Assembly: GCA_031428275.1 (NCBI GenBank)
Contig: JANPPC010000050.1
Coordinates: forward strand, 1 to 64,000
DNA length: 64,000 nt
Direction: 5' to 3'
Source: Pseudobdellovibrio sp031428275
GTDB lineage: Bacteria; Bdellovibrionota; Bdellovibrionia; Bdellovibrionales; Bdellovibrionaceae
In this document: piece after piece, positions 1 to 8,033 of the stretch
Layout: each line of letters opens with the position of its first letter
How positions within the stretch are numbered: the first letter of the stretch is position 1
Program-made: the position numbers and the translations under genes
Notes under the pieces: generated by a model
Told to the model about the DNA's origin: nothing
Seen by the model: only the letters and a program-made list of their open reading frames with translations
The model's database searches: none

Positions 1-324
1 GCAGGCAGCACAATTCCGGTAACGGATGCAAGTTTCGACAAAGATGTAATGCAATCTTCAACTCTAGTCTTAGTAGATTTTTGGGCTGAATGGTGCGGAC
101 CTTGTCGAGCATTAGGACCAAAGCTTGAAGAAATCGCGCAAGAGATGAGTACACAAGTTAAAATCGTTAAGATGAACGTTGATGAAAATCCACAAACTCC
201 TGGGCAGTACGGGATTCGCGGCATTCCGGCCATGTTACTATTCAAAGGCGGTAAGCAAGTCGGCGAATTGGTCGGAAATCATCCGAAAGAAAACATCACT
301 CAGTTGTTGAAGTCATTGGTTTAG
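1..324 (+). CDS. trxA: Thioredoxin, 5' end outside the window
   Basis: Cytoplasmic thiol-disulfide reductase that keeps protein disulfides reduced. The frame is open from base 1, so the gene begins upstream; the ATG at base 49 is internal, because residues before it already match the thioredoxin N-terminus (VTDASFDKDV). The active site WCGPC follows the strand VLVDFWAEWCGPC. The cis-proline appears in GIRGIPAMLLF and the C-terminal GxxVGELVG strand and last helix are complete. Family assignment is secure. Whether this is the main TrxA or a paralogue cannot be told here. A strong hairpin terminator follows directly. Confidence 0.93.
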   Translation, partial: AGSTIPVTDASFDKDVMQSSTLVLVDFWAEWCGPCRALGPKLEEIAQEMSTQVKIVKMNVDENPQTPGQYGIRGIPAMLLFKGGKQVGELVGNHPKENITQLLKSLV

Positions 325-332
325 ATTTTTTT

Positions 333-362
333 AAAAACGGCTAGGATGACCTAGCCGTTTTT
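333..362. terminator. Bidirectional intrinsic terminator between convergent genes
   Basis: A perfect 13-bp stem (333-345 with 350-362) has a 4-base loop. The arms begin with an A run and end with a T run, so U-tracts form in both directions. It sits between the thioredoxin stop at 324 and the stop of the convergent minus-strand gene at 376, and can serve both. Confidence 0.88.
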
Positions 363-375
363 TATCACAAAGCGA

Positions 376-753
376 TTATTCTTCGCTGATTACGCGCATT
401 TTATACTTTGCGATTGAAGTGCAAGTTGATTCGACACCTTCTTTTGAACACTTCATGCGTCCGCAAGTCATAGAAATCACCTTATTGTCTTTATTCATAT
501 CTTTAAATTCTTTTTTCCAATTGAAGCAGGCAGTTTTCCAGTTGTTTTCGGCTTTTTTCATCGTCACATCTTTATCGCCCGTTAGATCTTCTTCGCCTTC
601 AGTTAAAGTCCACTTTTTCTTCGCCGCCAAGTCGCCTTTTTTGATCGAGATCGTCGTATCTTGATTTGTCTCGACGTTATTTATTTTAACGCCAACATCT
701 TGGGCGTGTGCGGTAAGTGAAAATATCGCAATTGCTAATAAATATTTTTTCAT
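376..753 (-). CDS. Small secreted hypothetical protein
   Basis: The 125-residue product begins with a clear Sec signal peptide (MKKYLLAIAIFSLTAHAQ), cleaved probably after AHA, so the mature protein should be periplasmic or secreted. The mature part is rich in Lys and charged residues and carries four cysteines (contexts TACFNW, SMTCGRMKC and STCTS), which suggests one or two disulfides. I do not recognise a family. The gene stands alone, and a good ribosome site (AGGACC/AAGAGG region) lies just upstream of the ATG. It shares the bidirectional terminator with thioredoxin. Confidence 0.7.
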   Translation of the reverse strand: MKKYLLAIAIFSLTAHAQDVGVKINNVETNQDTTISIKKGDLAAKKKWTLTEGEEDLTGDKDVTMKKAENNWKTACFNWKKEFKDMNKDNKVISMTCGRMKCSKEGVESTCTSIAKYKMRVISEE

Positions 754-810
754 AAGGTCCTCTTTTTTGGTTTTTTAATTTACAAATAAAACGATACTTA
801 AAAATGAAAC

Positions 811-1938
811 TCAAAATAGGTAACGGCGGTAGGCGATGCTTGAAACTAATCCTAGGCCCGTCATCGTGGTTAGCATTCCTGACCCGCCGTAACTAAGTAA
901 GGGTAAAGGTACGCCGACGATCGGTAAAAGCCCGATCACCATTCCGATGTTCACAAACATATGCCAAAAAATGTAGGCAGTTACCCCGATAGTTATCAGT
1001 GCTCCGTACTTATCCCTGGCCTGCAGGCCAATTTCAAAACAGATTTTGAACAAAAACGCAAAAGTAAATAAGACGATCAGGCTTCCGACAAAACCCCACT
1101 CTTCAGATAGGACCGAGTAAATAAAATCGGTGTGGCGCTCAGGCAAAAATTCTAGCTGTGATTGGGTACCCATGCGAAAGCCCTTACCAAAGAATTTTCC
1201 TGAACCGACTGCAATTCTAGATTGAATCGAATTGTAACCGGTACCTTGTGGATCTTGTTCAGGCGATAAGAAAGTTAATACGCGATTTTTTTGATAATCT
1301 TTTAATCCGTACTTCCAGGCAACGGGTAGGGCAATCATAGAAGTCATAATTATAAAAGCCAGAATACTTTTGCGAATTTTCACAAAAAATAACATCGTTC
1401 CGCCGATAAATACCAGCATCATCGCGGTGCCTAAATCGGGCTGTTTAACCGTCAAAGCAAAAGGCACTAAAATCAGTAGAACGGGTAAAAATAATTCGCG
1501 TAGCCCCATTCCGCGGCCCATTGAATTTCGCTGCAGTAAAATGCGAGCCAGTATAAGAATAATACAAAGCTTCATGGTTTCGGATGGTTGGTACCTAAAA
1601 AAATGTAAATCAATCCAGCGTTGACCGCCCAGTACAATTTTACCTTTTAGGTCGGTATAAACCAAGGCGCCGATGTTTAAGGTATAAATGAGCCAGACTA
1701 GTTTGTTAATCCAGGTGTAATCCAAGAAAGTTAAAATAAAAAAGATCGTCCATCCGCCCAGCAACCAAATAATCTGTTGAACAAAAAGTGATTCAACCTG
1801 GTTTGAGTGTGGGCCGTGCGTAGCGCTGTATAAATTAAACAATCCAATTACATTTAAACAAAAGATTAATAATATCAGCCGTATGTCTATACGATTTAAA
1901 AAGTTTCGTTCATTAACATGTAGACCTCGTAAAGCCAT
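811..1938 (-). CDS. rodA: RodA, SEDS peptidoglycan glycosyltransferase of the elongasome
   Basis: Polytopic inner-membrane protein of 375 residues, the normal RodA length, that polymerises lipid II together with PBP2 during lateral wall growth. About ten hydrophobic segments are visible. SEDS signatures include the YQPSETMKL segment, the KQPDLGTAMM loop and the C-terminal GVPLPLLSYGGSGM motif. The ATG overlaps the mrdA stop by one base (TAATG), so translation is probably coupled. It is the last gene of mreC-mreD-mrdA-rodA. FtsW is the alternative, but the neighbours make RodA far more likely. Confidence 0.95.
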   Translation of the reverse strand: MALRGLHVNERNFLNRIDIRLILLIFCLNVIGLFNLYSATHGPHSNQVESLFVQQIIWLLGGWTIFFILTFLDYTWINKLVWLIYTLNIGALVYTDLKGKIVLGGQRWIDLHFFRYQPSETMKLCIILILARILLQRNSMGRGMGLRELFLPVLLILVPFALTVKQPDLGTAMMLVFIGGTMLFFVKIRKSILAFIIMTSMIALPVAWKYGLKDYQKNRVLTFLSPEQDPQGTGYNSIQSRIAVGSGKFFGKGFRMGTQSQLEFLPERHTDFIYSVLSEEWGFVGSLIVLFTFAFLFKICFEIGLQARDKYGALITIGVTAYIFWHMFVNIGMVIGLLPIVGVPLPLLSYGGSGMLTTMTGLGLVSSIAYRRYLF

Positions 1939-3920
1939 TAGTCTGCTCCTCCGCCGTCAACATGCATAATCTGAACGGGTCGCTTATCGCCGCGCTTGAT
2001 AGCTTCTGCTATGATCTCTGGATGATATTTCTTAAAGTAAGCTTCAATCACATCGCGCACAATCGGGGCCGCCCCTGGGTTACCATGGCAACTGTGCTGA
2101 GCCAGTGCGGCTACGGTAATTTCGGGTTTATCCCACGGAGCCCAGGCCACAAACCATCCATGATGGCGCATTTGCATCGGGCGATTTTCACATTTAGAAT
2201 AAATTTGATCCGCTGTGAAACTCATAACCTGAGCCGTGCCCGTCTTACCAGCCATTTGTACGCCGGGAATTTTTAAATTTTTCGCCGTTCCGCGTGCGCC
2301 GTTTGAAACGCGACGAAGTGCTTCTTTAACAATTTTAAAAGTTTCGGTGTCAATTTTGTAACCATTCGGCTGAGTTAAAGTCACATCACGCACGACTTCT
2401 GGAAATCTCTCGAATAGAACCTTGCCATCATGATCGACCACTTTTTTTAAAATGAAAGGCTTAACGACTTTACCTTCGGTCGCAATAGTATTGTAAGCCA
2501 AGGCCAACTGTAATGGTGTCGCGGTTACGTAACCTTGGCCGATGGCTGTACTTAAGTTTTCTCCGGGCTGCCATTCCTCGCCACGGATAGATTTCTTCCA
2601 TTCAGAATTAGGTAAGCGACCCGGAGCTTCTCGGGCCATCTCTATCTGGGTGCGCTGGCCTAGACCTAAAAGACTGATATAGTTATACATTTTATCAACG
2701 CCCAGCTTGATACCTAACTGATAAAAGAACACATTACTGCTGCGCTCAAGCGCATCGTAAACGGTGATGAGTCCCTCACCATTTTTATTGTGATTATGAT
2801 ACCAGCGACCTCCGAAATAAAATTTCCCCGGAGCATTGAGCAAAGTCTTGTCGGTGATGACCTTATCTTGTAATGCAGCGACGGCAACAAGAGGTTTAAA
2901 AGTCGAACCCGGAAAGAAATGATCTTGAATGATTTTATTTCGTAAAGGCTTATACGGATCGCTCGTTAATTTATTCCAAAGCTTGGTCGGAATATCAGCG
3001 GCAAAAATATTAGGATCAAATGAAGGTGCATTCATCCAGGCCAAGATCTCACCGTTACTTTTCATCGCAACTAAGGCACCAATTCGATTCAAGCCAGTAA
3101 ATGATTTATAAGCAGCTTCTTGTATATCGCGGTCAATGGTCAAGAAAGCACTATTTCCGTGAATTGAGTCTAGATCTCTGATCTTTTCGCCGTAGATATT
3201 TGGAATTTCGGTTACGGTCTCGCGCCCGTGCGCATCGACTTGAATGTAGCTCACTCCGTCGGTGCCGCGAACTTTTCGTTCAAGATATTCTTCTAGGCCA
3301 CTTTTTCCGACGCTATCTCCTTGTTCGAAAGTTATTTCATTTCGATATTTTTCATTTAGTTTGCCAATTTCATTGCGGGAAATTTCGCCGACGTAGCCAA
3401 ATAGTTGTGCGCCATTTTCAACCAACGGGTAGTGGCGTAGAATCGACTCACGTATCTCTAGGCCCGGAGTATCTAAGCGAACACGTTTTAGTCGAAAAAC
3501 TTCCTCGCGTGATAAGTTGTCTTTTAAACGAATTAAGGCAAAGGGGCCGTTCACGCGTTTGTTCTTTTGGATACGCTCGATCACCTTGGCGGGTTCCATT
3601 CCCAAAACAGGGCCAACGACTTCGGCTAATTCTTTGATGTTTTCGATGTACTGCGGTGAAATCACCACTTCAAAGCCCGGCAAATTCTCGACTAAGGCTT
3701 TGCCATCACGATCTAAAATAAGACCACGTGGGGCCGCAATTTTATTTTGTTTAATACGATTTTTCTCAGAAAATTGTCTAAGCTCGGTCCCTTGAATGAC
3801 CTGAAGCCAAGCCAGTCGCAGAACAAAAATCGCAATCGTTATAACGATAAAAATCGATAGATTTTTATAACGGCTTTGAAACTCGCGCGCTTCATCAGGA
3901 TTGCTTATGTATTCGCTCAT
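1938..3920 (-). CDS. mrdA: Penicillin-binding protein 2, elongation transpeptidase
   Basis: Class B PBP of 660 residues with an N-terminal membrane anchor (about residues 22-41), a pedestal domain, and a C-terminal D,D-transpeptidase domain facing the periplasm. It crosslinks peptidoglycan made by RodA. The three active-site motifs are intact: STFK (in PGSTFKPL), SSN (in ERSSNVFFY) and KTG (in AGKTGTAQV). The start overlaps the mreD stop by 4 bases and the stop overlaps the rodA start by 1 base, so the cluster is translationally linked. The C-terminal tail after the catalytic domain is short and charged. Confidence 0.95.
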   Translation of the reverse strand: MSEYISNPDEAREFQSRYKNLSIFIVITIAIFVLRLAWLQVIQGTELRQFSEKNRIKQNKIAAPRGLILDRDGKALVENLPGFEVVISPQYIENIKELAEVVGPVLGMEPAKVIERIQKNKRVNGPFALIRLKDNLSREEVFRLKRVRLDTPGLEIRESILRHYPLVENGAQLFGYVGEISRNEIGKLNEKYRNEITFEQGDSVGKSGLEEYLERKVRGTDGVSYIQVDAHGRETVTEIPNIYGEKIRDLDSIHGNSAFLTIDRDIQEAAYKSFTGLNRIGALVAMKSNGEILAWMNAPSFDPNIFAADIPTKLWNKLTSDPYKPLRNKIIQDHFFPGSTFKPLVAVAALQDKVITDKTLLNAPGKFYFGGRWYHNHNKNGEGLITVYDALERSSNVFFYQLGIKLGVDKMYNYISLLGLGQRTQIEMAREAPGRLPNSEWKKSIRGEEWQPGENLSTAIGQGYVTATPLQLALAYNTIATEGKVVKPFILKKVVDHDGKVLFERFPEVVRDVTLTQPNGYKIDTETFKIVKEALRRVSNGARGTAKNLKIPGVQMAGKTGTAQVMSFTADQIYSKCENRPMQMRHHGWFVAWAPWDKPEITVAALAQHSCHGNPGAAPIVRDVIEAYFKKYHPEIIAEAIKRGDKRPVQIMHVDGGGAD

Positions 3921-4468
3921 GATTCAAACTCTTGTTTCTCTGGCGTACGGGACCAATCGTTCGTTTTAAATAGCGATTCATCAAACCACTGTAAAATGAA
4001 ATATAAAGGGTAACTGAAAATAAAATTCATTAAAACTTGCAAAAGACGGTCTGTGAATAGCAGCGGCGTCGGCGTACGTTCAATAATTTGCGAAAGTCCT
4101 ACGTAAGCTATCTGAAACACCATGCTGCCACCTAGGCAAAATAAAATAAAAGAAAATAAGCCAGACATTTGTACGCGATTCTTAATCACCCACAAGACGC
4201 CAAACGTAACTAACAAAGAAGACCAAACCATCTTAAGTGGAACATTCGAAAAACGAGTTAAGCAAAATCCTAAAAAATAAATATAAAATATCGCGAACAG
4301 CGGCGACCACTTAAGCGTGATAAACAGAATCATAAGTAGCCAAATTTGAGGCGCAGCAATCCACGGAATCAAATGCGGCCAGAAACTTGTTTCAAATCCG
4401 CACACCATAAAGAAGAAAAGAGTAAAGAAAAAAATTTTAAAGTAAAAGCGCAGTCGAATTGTTGTCAT
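3917..4468 (-). CDS. mreD: Rod shape-determining protein MreD
   Basis: Small integral membrane protein of 183 residues with five to six hydrophobic segments and few other features, as usual for MreD. It links the MreB cytoskeleton and MreC to the wall synthases. The sequence is poorly conserved in this family, so the call rests on size, topology and its place between mreC and mrdA. Both ends overlap neighbours by 4 bases (ATGA). Confidence 0.85.
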   Translation of the reverse strand: MTTIRLRFYFKIFFFTLFFFMVCGFETSFWPHLIPWIAAPQIWLLMILFITLKWSPLFAIFYIYFLGFCLTRFSNVPLKMVWSSLLVTFGVLWVIKNRVQMSGLFSFILFCLGGSMVFQIAYVGLSQIIERTPTPLLFTDRLLQVLMNFIFSYPLYFILQWFDESLFKTNDWSRTPEKQEFES

Positions 4469-5463
4469 TTCGGTTTAGTCGTCTTTGCGGGTTCGGCTGC
4501 AGACACTTCAGTCGTTTTTTGTAAGAAATCTTCTAAGGCCGCATGTTTAACAATAAACACTTCTTCTACTTTGTTTGCATCGACAACAGGTTTCAGATCA
4601 ATAATAAGCGAAGCGCTTTTTGTTTTGCGCTCAACATTTGTCACTACGCCAAGAGGGAAGCCCTTTGGAAAAATATTATCTAGTCCGCCGGTCACGATTA
4701 GATCTCCGAGTTTCACGTCTTCTGTTCTTTCCACATACTGTAAAACGCAAAGCTCGGGCGATTTTCCCTCAACGATTCCGTGCGCACGAGTTTTCTGAAT
4801 CAAGGCGTCAACGACCGAATAGCGGTCAGTAATAAGCATCACGTGTGAGGTGAAATGCTGGGGCTTAAAGATATAACCCACTGCGCCCGAAACCGTTAGT
4901 ACCGCTTGGCCAGCTTTCAAGCCGTGTTTTGTGCCCTTGTTAATGGTAATCGTGCTATGGTCGGGAACTAAGTCGCGGCCGATCACTTGAGCGGGAACTA
5001 AATCCATTTTCGTATTTTTTTGAAAATCAAGTAAGGTGCGTAAGCGTTCAAGTTCGTTTTGACTTTCGATCATCTGATTAAGGCGGGTTTTTAATTCGTC
5101 ATTTTCTTTTCGTAAGTTCGCGCTACGATTTTTAATATTAAGTAAATTAACATATTCGCCGGTCGTCGAGCGTACTCCTAAGCTAAGGCTAGCAAACAGG
5201 CCTTGAATACTTTCAGCCAAGAAGCCGAAGGGTTCAGTAAACCAGGTGTTTTGCACCTTTTTTTGCTCCATGTTAATAGAGATTAATGGAAGTGATAAAA
5301 CTAAAAGTAAGATCACCGCTTTGCGAAAATTAAAATTAAGAAAATTCAATAGATGCCTCTTACTCAAAACGATAGCAAATAAAGCGCGAATTTCAAGCTC
5401 AGTTTGCAAATTTTTTGTCGCAGATCTGAGTGGAAATTTTTCTTGAAAATGCAAACAATTCAT
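4465..5463 (-). CDS. mreC: Rod shape-determining protein MreC
   Basis: Bitopic protein with one membrane helix (VILLLVLSLPLISI), a coiled coil rich in Leu, Lys and Glu (about residues 105-150 of the full frame) and a periplasmic beta-domain containing GxGxV-type strands (GAVGYIF, DLIVTGGLDNIFPKGFP). It scaffolds PBP2/RodA. Coordinates give the frame from the only ATG (332 residues). A TTG at base 5367 would leave about 10 residues before the membrane helix, typical of MreC, and may be the real start; neither has a strong Shine-Dalgarno. No mreB precedes it: the next gene upstream is divergent. Confidence 0.9.
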   Translation of the reverse strand: MNCLHFQEKFPLRSATKNLQTELEIRALFAIVLSKRHLLNFLNFNFRKAVILLLVLSLPLISINMEQKKVQNTWFTEPFGFLAESIQGLFASLSLGVRSTTGEYVNLLNIKNRSANLRKENDELKTRLNQMIESQNELERLRTLLDFQKNTKMDLVPAQVIGRDLVPDHSTITINKGTKHGLKAGQAVLTVSGAVGYIFKPQHFTSHVMLITDRYSVVDALIQKTRAHGIVEGKSPELCVLQYVERTEDVKLGDLIVTGGLDNIFPKGFPLGVVTNVERKTKSASLIIDLKPVVDANKVEEVFIVKHAALEDFLQKTTEVSAAEPAKTTKPK

Positions 5464-5520
5464 GAGGACATAGAGAGTCTTAAATCTCAGAGCTAATTAC
5501 CGATGAAGGAGCAAGTACAA

Positions 5521-7044
5521 ATGAGCAAATCAAACAAAAATATGATCGACGATATCAGAAAAGGTCTCGCAGAAAAGGGTGTTTCCACCCGAAGTATCGT
5601 AGCATTTCTTCTTTTTGGAATGATCGTACTTGTTTTTGTATTGTCTGATCTAAACGGTCGCCAAAACGGTAGCGTTAGTATGGGGCAAGCGGCTGAAGTG
5701 AATGGTGAAATTATTTCGATTAAAGATTTTCAAGATGAAGAAAATCGTCTTTCTCAATACTACGGGCAGTTATTCGGCGGCCAATTTGATATGACTTCGC
5801 AAAGAACAATGCTTCGCGGTGAGGCTATGAACTCTTTAGTGAGCAAGACTTTAACGGCTCAGGCGGCTGAAAAAGAAGGCATTTTTGCGACGGATTCTGA
5901 AATTCGCTACATGATTACTCAAGAGCTTCCTTACTTTAAGCGAGACGGAGCTTTCCAGTCTGATGCGTATAAGGCCATTCTTCAAGCCAATCGTATGACT
6001 CCAGGCGAATTTGAAAATAAATTACGCCAAGATATAAAAAACCAAAGATCTCGCCAGTTATTTGAAACTTCTATGAGTGTAAGTGCACTACAGAAGTCGG
6101 TCGAAAATGAATTAAAGTCTGCAAAGTTAAACATTGAATATGTAGCACTCAGCTTAACTGAGTACGCAAAAAGTCATGAAGTCACAACGGCTGACATCAA
6201 TGCAAAATTAGCTGACGTTGAATTTGCTAAAAAAGTTGAGGCCGAATTCAATACAAATAAAGCTGATTACGAAGGTAAAGAAGAAGTCAAAGCTTCACAT
6301 ATCTTAATTAAGTCTGATGAAGCCAGCGACGAAGCGGGTCGTGCTAAAGCAATGGCCGCTCTAAAGCGTGTCCAGGCTAATGAAGATTTCGGTAAAGTTG
6401 CTTCAGAAGTAAGTGAAGATCCGGGTTCGAAAGCCAAAAAAGGAGACCTTGGTTTCTTCACTAAGGGCCGCATGGTAAAAGAATTTGAAGAGGCCGCATT
6501 TGCGTTGCCGGTCGGTAAAATCTCTGACCTCGTTAAATCTTCGTTCGGCTACCACATTATTAAAGTGACCGACAGAAAGCCTTTTGTTAAGGCCGATTTC
6601 GAAAAAGCCAAATACGCGATCGCAAAAGGTATGATTGCTAAGGATGAGTACTCTGCGTTCATTAAATCGGTCGAGACTGATGTGGCAGCGGGCAAAATAG
6701 ACGCCGCGATGCAGACGCTGACAAAAAATAACATGAAATGGAAAGAGTCTGGCTATTTCGATATCGCCGCCGATGCAGTTCCGGGTATTAATTCTGCACC
6801 GGTGATGAAAGCCTCTTTAGAATTGACGAAGGCGGCTCCGCTTTCTAAAAACTTGGTGCGTGAAGGCGACGTTCAATACTTAGTGCGTCTTAAAGACGCT
6901 AAAATCGAGAGTAGTACAACAAAGCCGCAAGATGAACAGCTTCAAGAAAAGCAAAGATCAACAGAAGCTCACCGTCTTTGGGTCGAGAATTTCAGAAAAT
7001 CAGCAAAAGTTGATACTAATTCTGCTTTAGTTCAAGCTCAGTAG
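5521..7044 (+). CDS. PpiD/SurA-type membrane-anchored peptidyl-prolyl isomerase
   Basis: Periplasmic foldase of 507 residues. The N-terminal cytoplasmic stub is followed by one membrane helix (about residues 25-44, IVAFLLFGMIVLVFVLS), a SurA-N-like chaperone region, and one parvulin (PpiC) domain around residues 250-355 (KASHILIK, SEDPGSKAKKGDLGFF, FGYHIIKV). One PPIase domain plus an N-terminal anchor is the PpiD plan. The start at 5521 is chosen because AAGGAG (5506-5511) lies 9 bases upstream; the earlier in-frame ATG at 5503 overlaps that site. It is divergent from mreC and convergent with cdd. Confidence 0.88.
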   Translation: MSKSNKNMIDDIRKGLAEKGVSTRSIVAFLLFGMIVLVFVLSDLNGRQNGSVSMGQAAEVNGEIISIKDFQDEENRLSQYYGQLFGGQFDMTSQRTMLRGEAMNSLVSKTLTAQAAEKEGIFATDSEIRYMITQELPYFKRDGAFQSDAYKAILQANRMTPGEFENKLRQDIKNQRSRQLFETSMSVSALQKSVENELKSAKLNIEYVALSLTEYAKSHEVTTADINAKLADVEFAKKVEAEFNTNKADYEGKEEVKASHILIKSDEASDEAGRAKAMAALKRVQANEDFGKVASEVSEDPGSKAKKGDLGFFTKGRMVKEFEEAAFALPVGKISDLVKSSFGYHIIKVTDRKPFVKADFEKAKYAIAKGMIAKDEYSAFIKSVETDVAAGKIDAAMQTLTKNNMKWKESGYFDIAADAVPGINSAPVMKASLELTKAAPLSKNLVREGDVQYLVRLKDAKIESSTTKPQDEQLQEKQRSTEAHRLWVENFRKSAKVDTNSALVQAQ

Positions 7045-7051
7045 GTTTAAA

Positions 7052-7462
7052 TTATTTTAATAGATGTTCGGGTTTAAAGGCCTCTGGAAAGAGGTCTTTA
7101 AATTTATAGCTTACTTCTTTTCCGTCTAAATTGACTAGCCGAACCAAAGTTTCAGGAGTCGCAAATTCGGCAATAACCTGTCGGCAAAAACCGCAAGGTG
7201 GCCAAGGTTCGACTTCGTTGCTAGCGACTACAATTTCGGTTATTTTTTCGCTCGATTTGTTCTCACTAAAGGCTTTCCAAATTGCGACGCGCTCGGCGCA
7301 CACGGTACCGCCGTAAGATGCGTTTTCGATATTGCATCCTGAATACGTATTACCATTAGTTAAAACCAAGCTTGCGCCAATTTTTTTCTGCGAATAAGGC
7401 GAATACGAAAACTGAAGCGCAGCGCGTGCATCAACGCTTAATTTATTTTTTAAAGAGTTCAT
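7052..7462 (-). CDS. cdd: Cytidine deaminase
   Basis: Cytosolic zinc enzyme of 136 residues, typical of the homotetrameric class, which deaminates cytidine and deoxycytidine in pyrimidine salvage. The catalytic Cys-Ala-Glu motif is present (GGTVCAERVAIWKA), as are the two other zinc cysteines in PPCGFCRQVIAEF. The substrate-binding GCNIENASY segment is conserved. The start overlaps the end of maf by 20 bases, which implies co-transcription. Its stop lies 7 bases from the convergent foldase stop. Confidence 0.95.
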   Translation of the reverse strand: MNSLKNKLSVDARAALQFSYSPYSQKKIGASLVLTNGNTYSGCNIENASYGGTVCAERVAIWKAFSENKSSEKITEIVVASNEVEPWPPCGFCRQVIAEFATPETLVRLVNLDGKEVSYKFKDLFPEAFKPEHLLK

Positions 7463-8033
7463 AGCCCATCCCTTTTAATTGCTGACTTACCCAAAGCAAT
7501 GGCAGCCCTTGTATTGCAGAAAAGTCATCGGTTTCAATTTTAGCGAATAGAATTATTCCGGATTCTTCGATCTTATAACTTCCGGCCACGTCGTACGGAG
7601 TATCTTTTTTTAAGTAATTTGAAATTTCATCATCTGTTAAATTTTTCATATATAACTGAGTAACGTGATTGAGGTGAATAATTTGCTCGGTCGTGCGTAA
7701 AGTAACCGCCGTTATCAGCTCGTGTTTGCGGCCATTCATGCTTTTTAACTGTGAAAACGCTCGATCAAAATCGTGTGCTTTGCCAAGAATTTGACCGTCC
7801 AAATTAATCAACTGGTCGCCCGCAATAATGAGGCGATTAGACGCATCTAGCGAAAGCGCTTTTCCGCGCGATAGGGCCTCAGCTACTTCCAAGGGTGATT
7901 TGCAATTTTTTAACAGAATAGCTTTCGCTGACTCTTCATTAAAAATTGGCTTTTCACAAGCGAAGCTTAGGCCTATTTTTTCTAGTAATTGCCGTCGGTA
8001 GATTGAGGTACTGCCTAGAACTAATTGCTTCAT
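7443..8033 (-). CDS. maf: Maf-family nucleoside triphosphate pyrophosphatase
   Basis: House-cleaning enzyme of 196 residues that hydrolyses non-canonical or methylated nucleoside triphosphates to monophosphates. The N-terminal LGSTSIYRRQLLEKIG fits the Maf SxSxxR signature, and IIAGDQLINLDGQILGKAHD is the catalytic Asp region. The Gly-rich end (AIQGLPL) is also typical. It overlaps the gene upstream by 4 bases and cdd by 20. Whether it prefers dTTP/UTP or m7GTP cannot be decided by eye. Gene order is adaptor, maf, cdd. Confidence 0.92.
   Translation of the reverse strand: MKQLVLGSTSIYRRQLLEKIGLSFACEKPIFNEESAKAILLKNCKSPLEVAEALSRGKALSLDASNRLIIAGDQLINLDGQILGKAHDFDRAFSQLKSMNGRKHELITAVTLRTTEQIIHLNHVTQLYMKNLTDDEISNYLKKDTPYDVAGSYKIEESGIILFAKIETDDFSAIQGLPLLWVSQQLKGMGYELFKK

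Noticed and set aside
3200..3637. 145-residue open frame on the plus strand inside mrdA
   Set aside because: Antisense shadow of the conserved PBP2 frame, with Arg-rich, family-free sequence and no ribosome site.
4346..4798. 150-residue open frame spanning mreD and mreC on the opposite strand
   Set aside because: Both minus-strand frames are conserved genes; this antisense frame has no recognisable domain.
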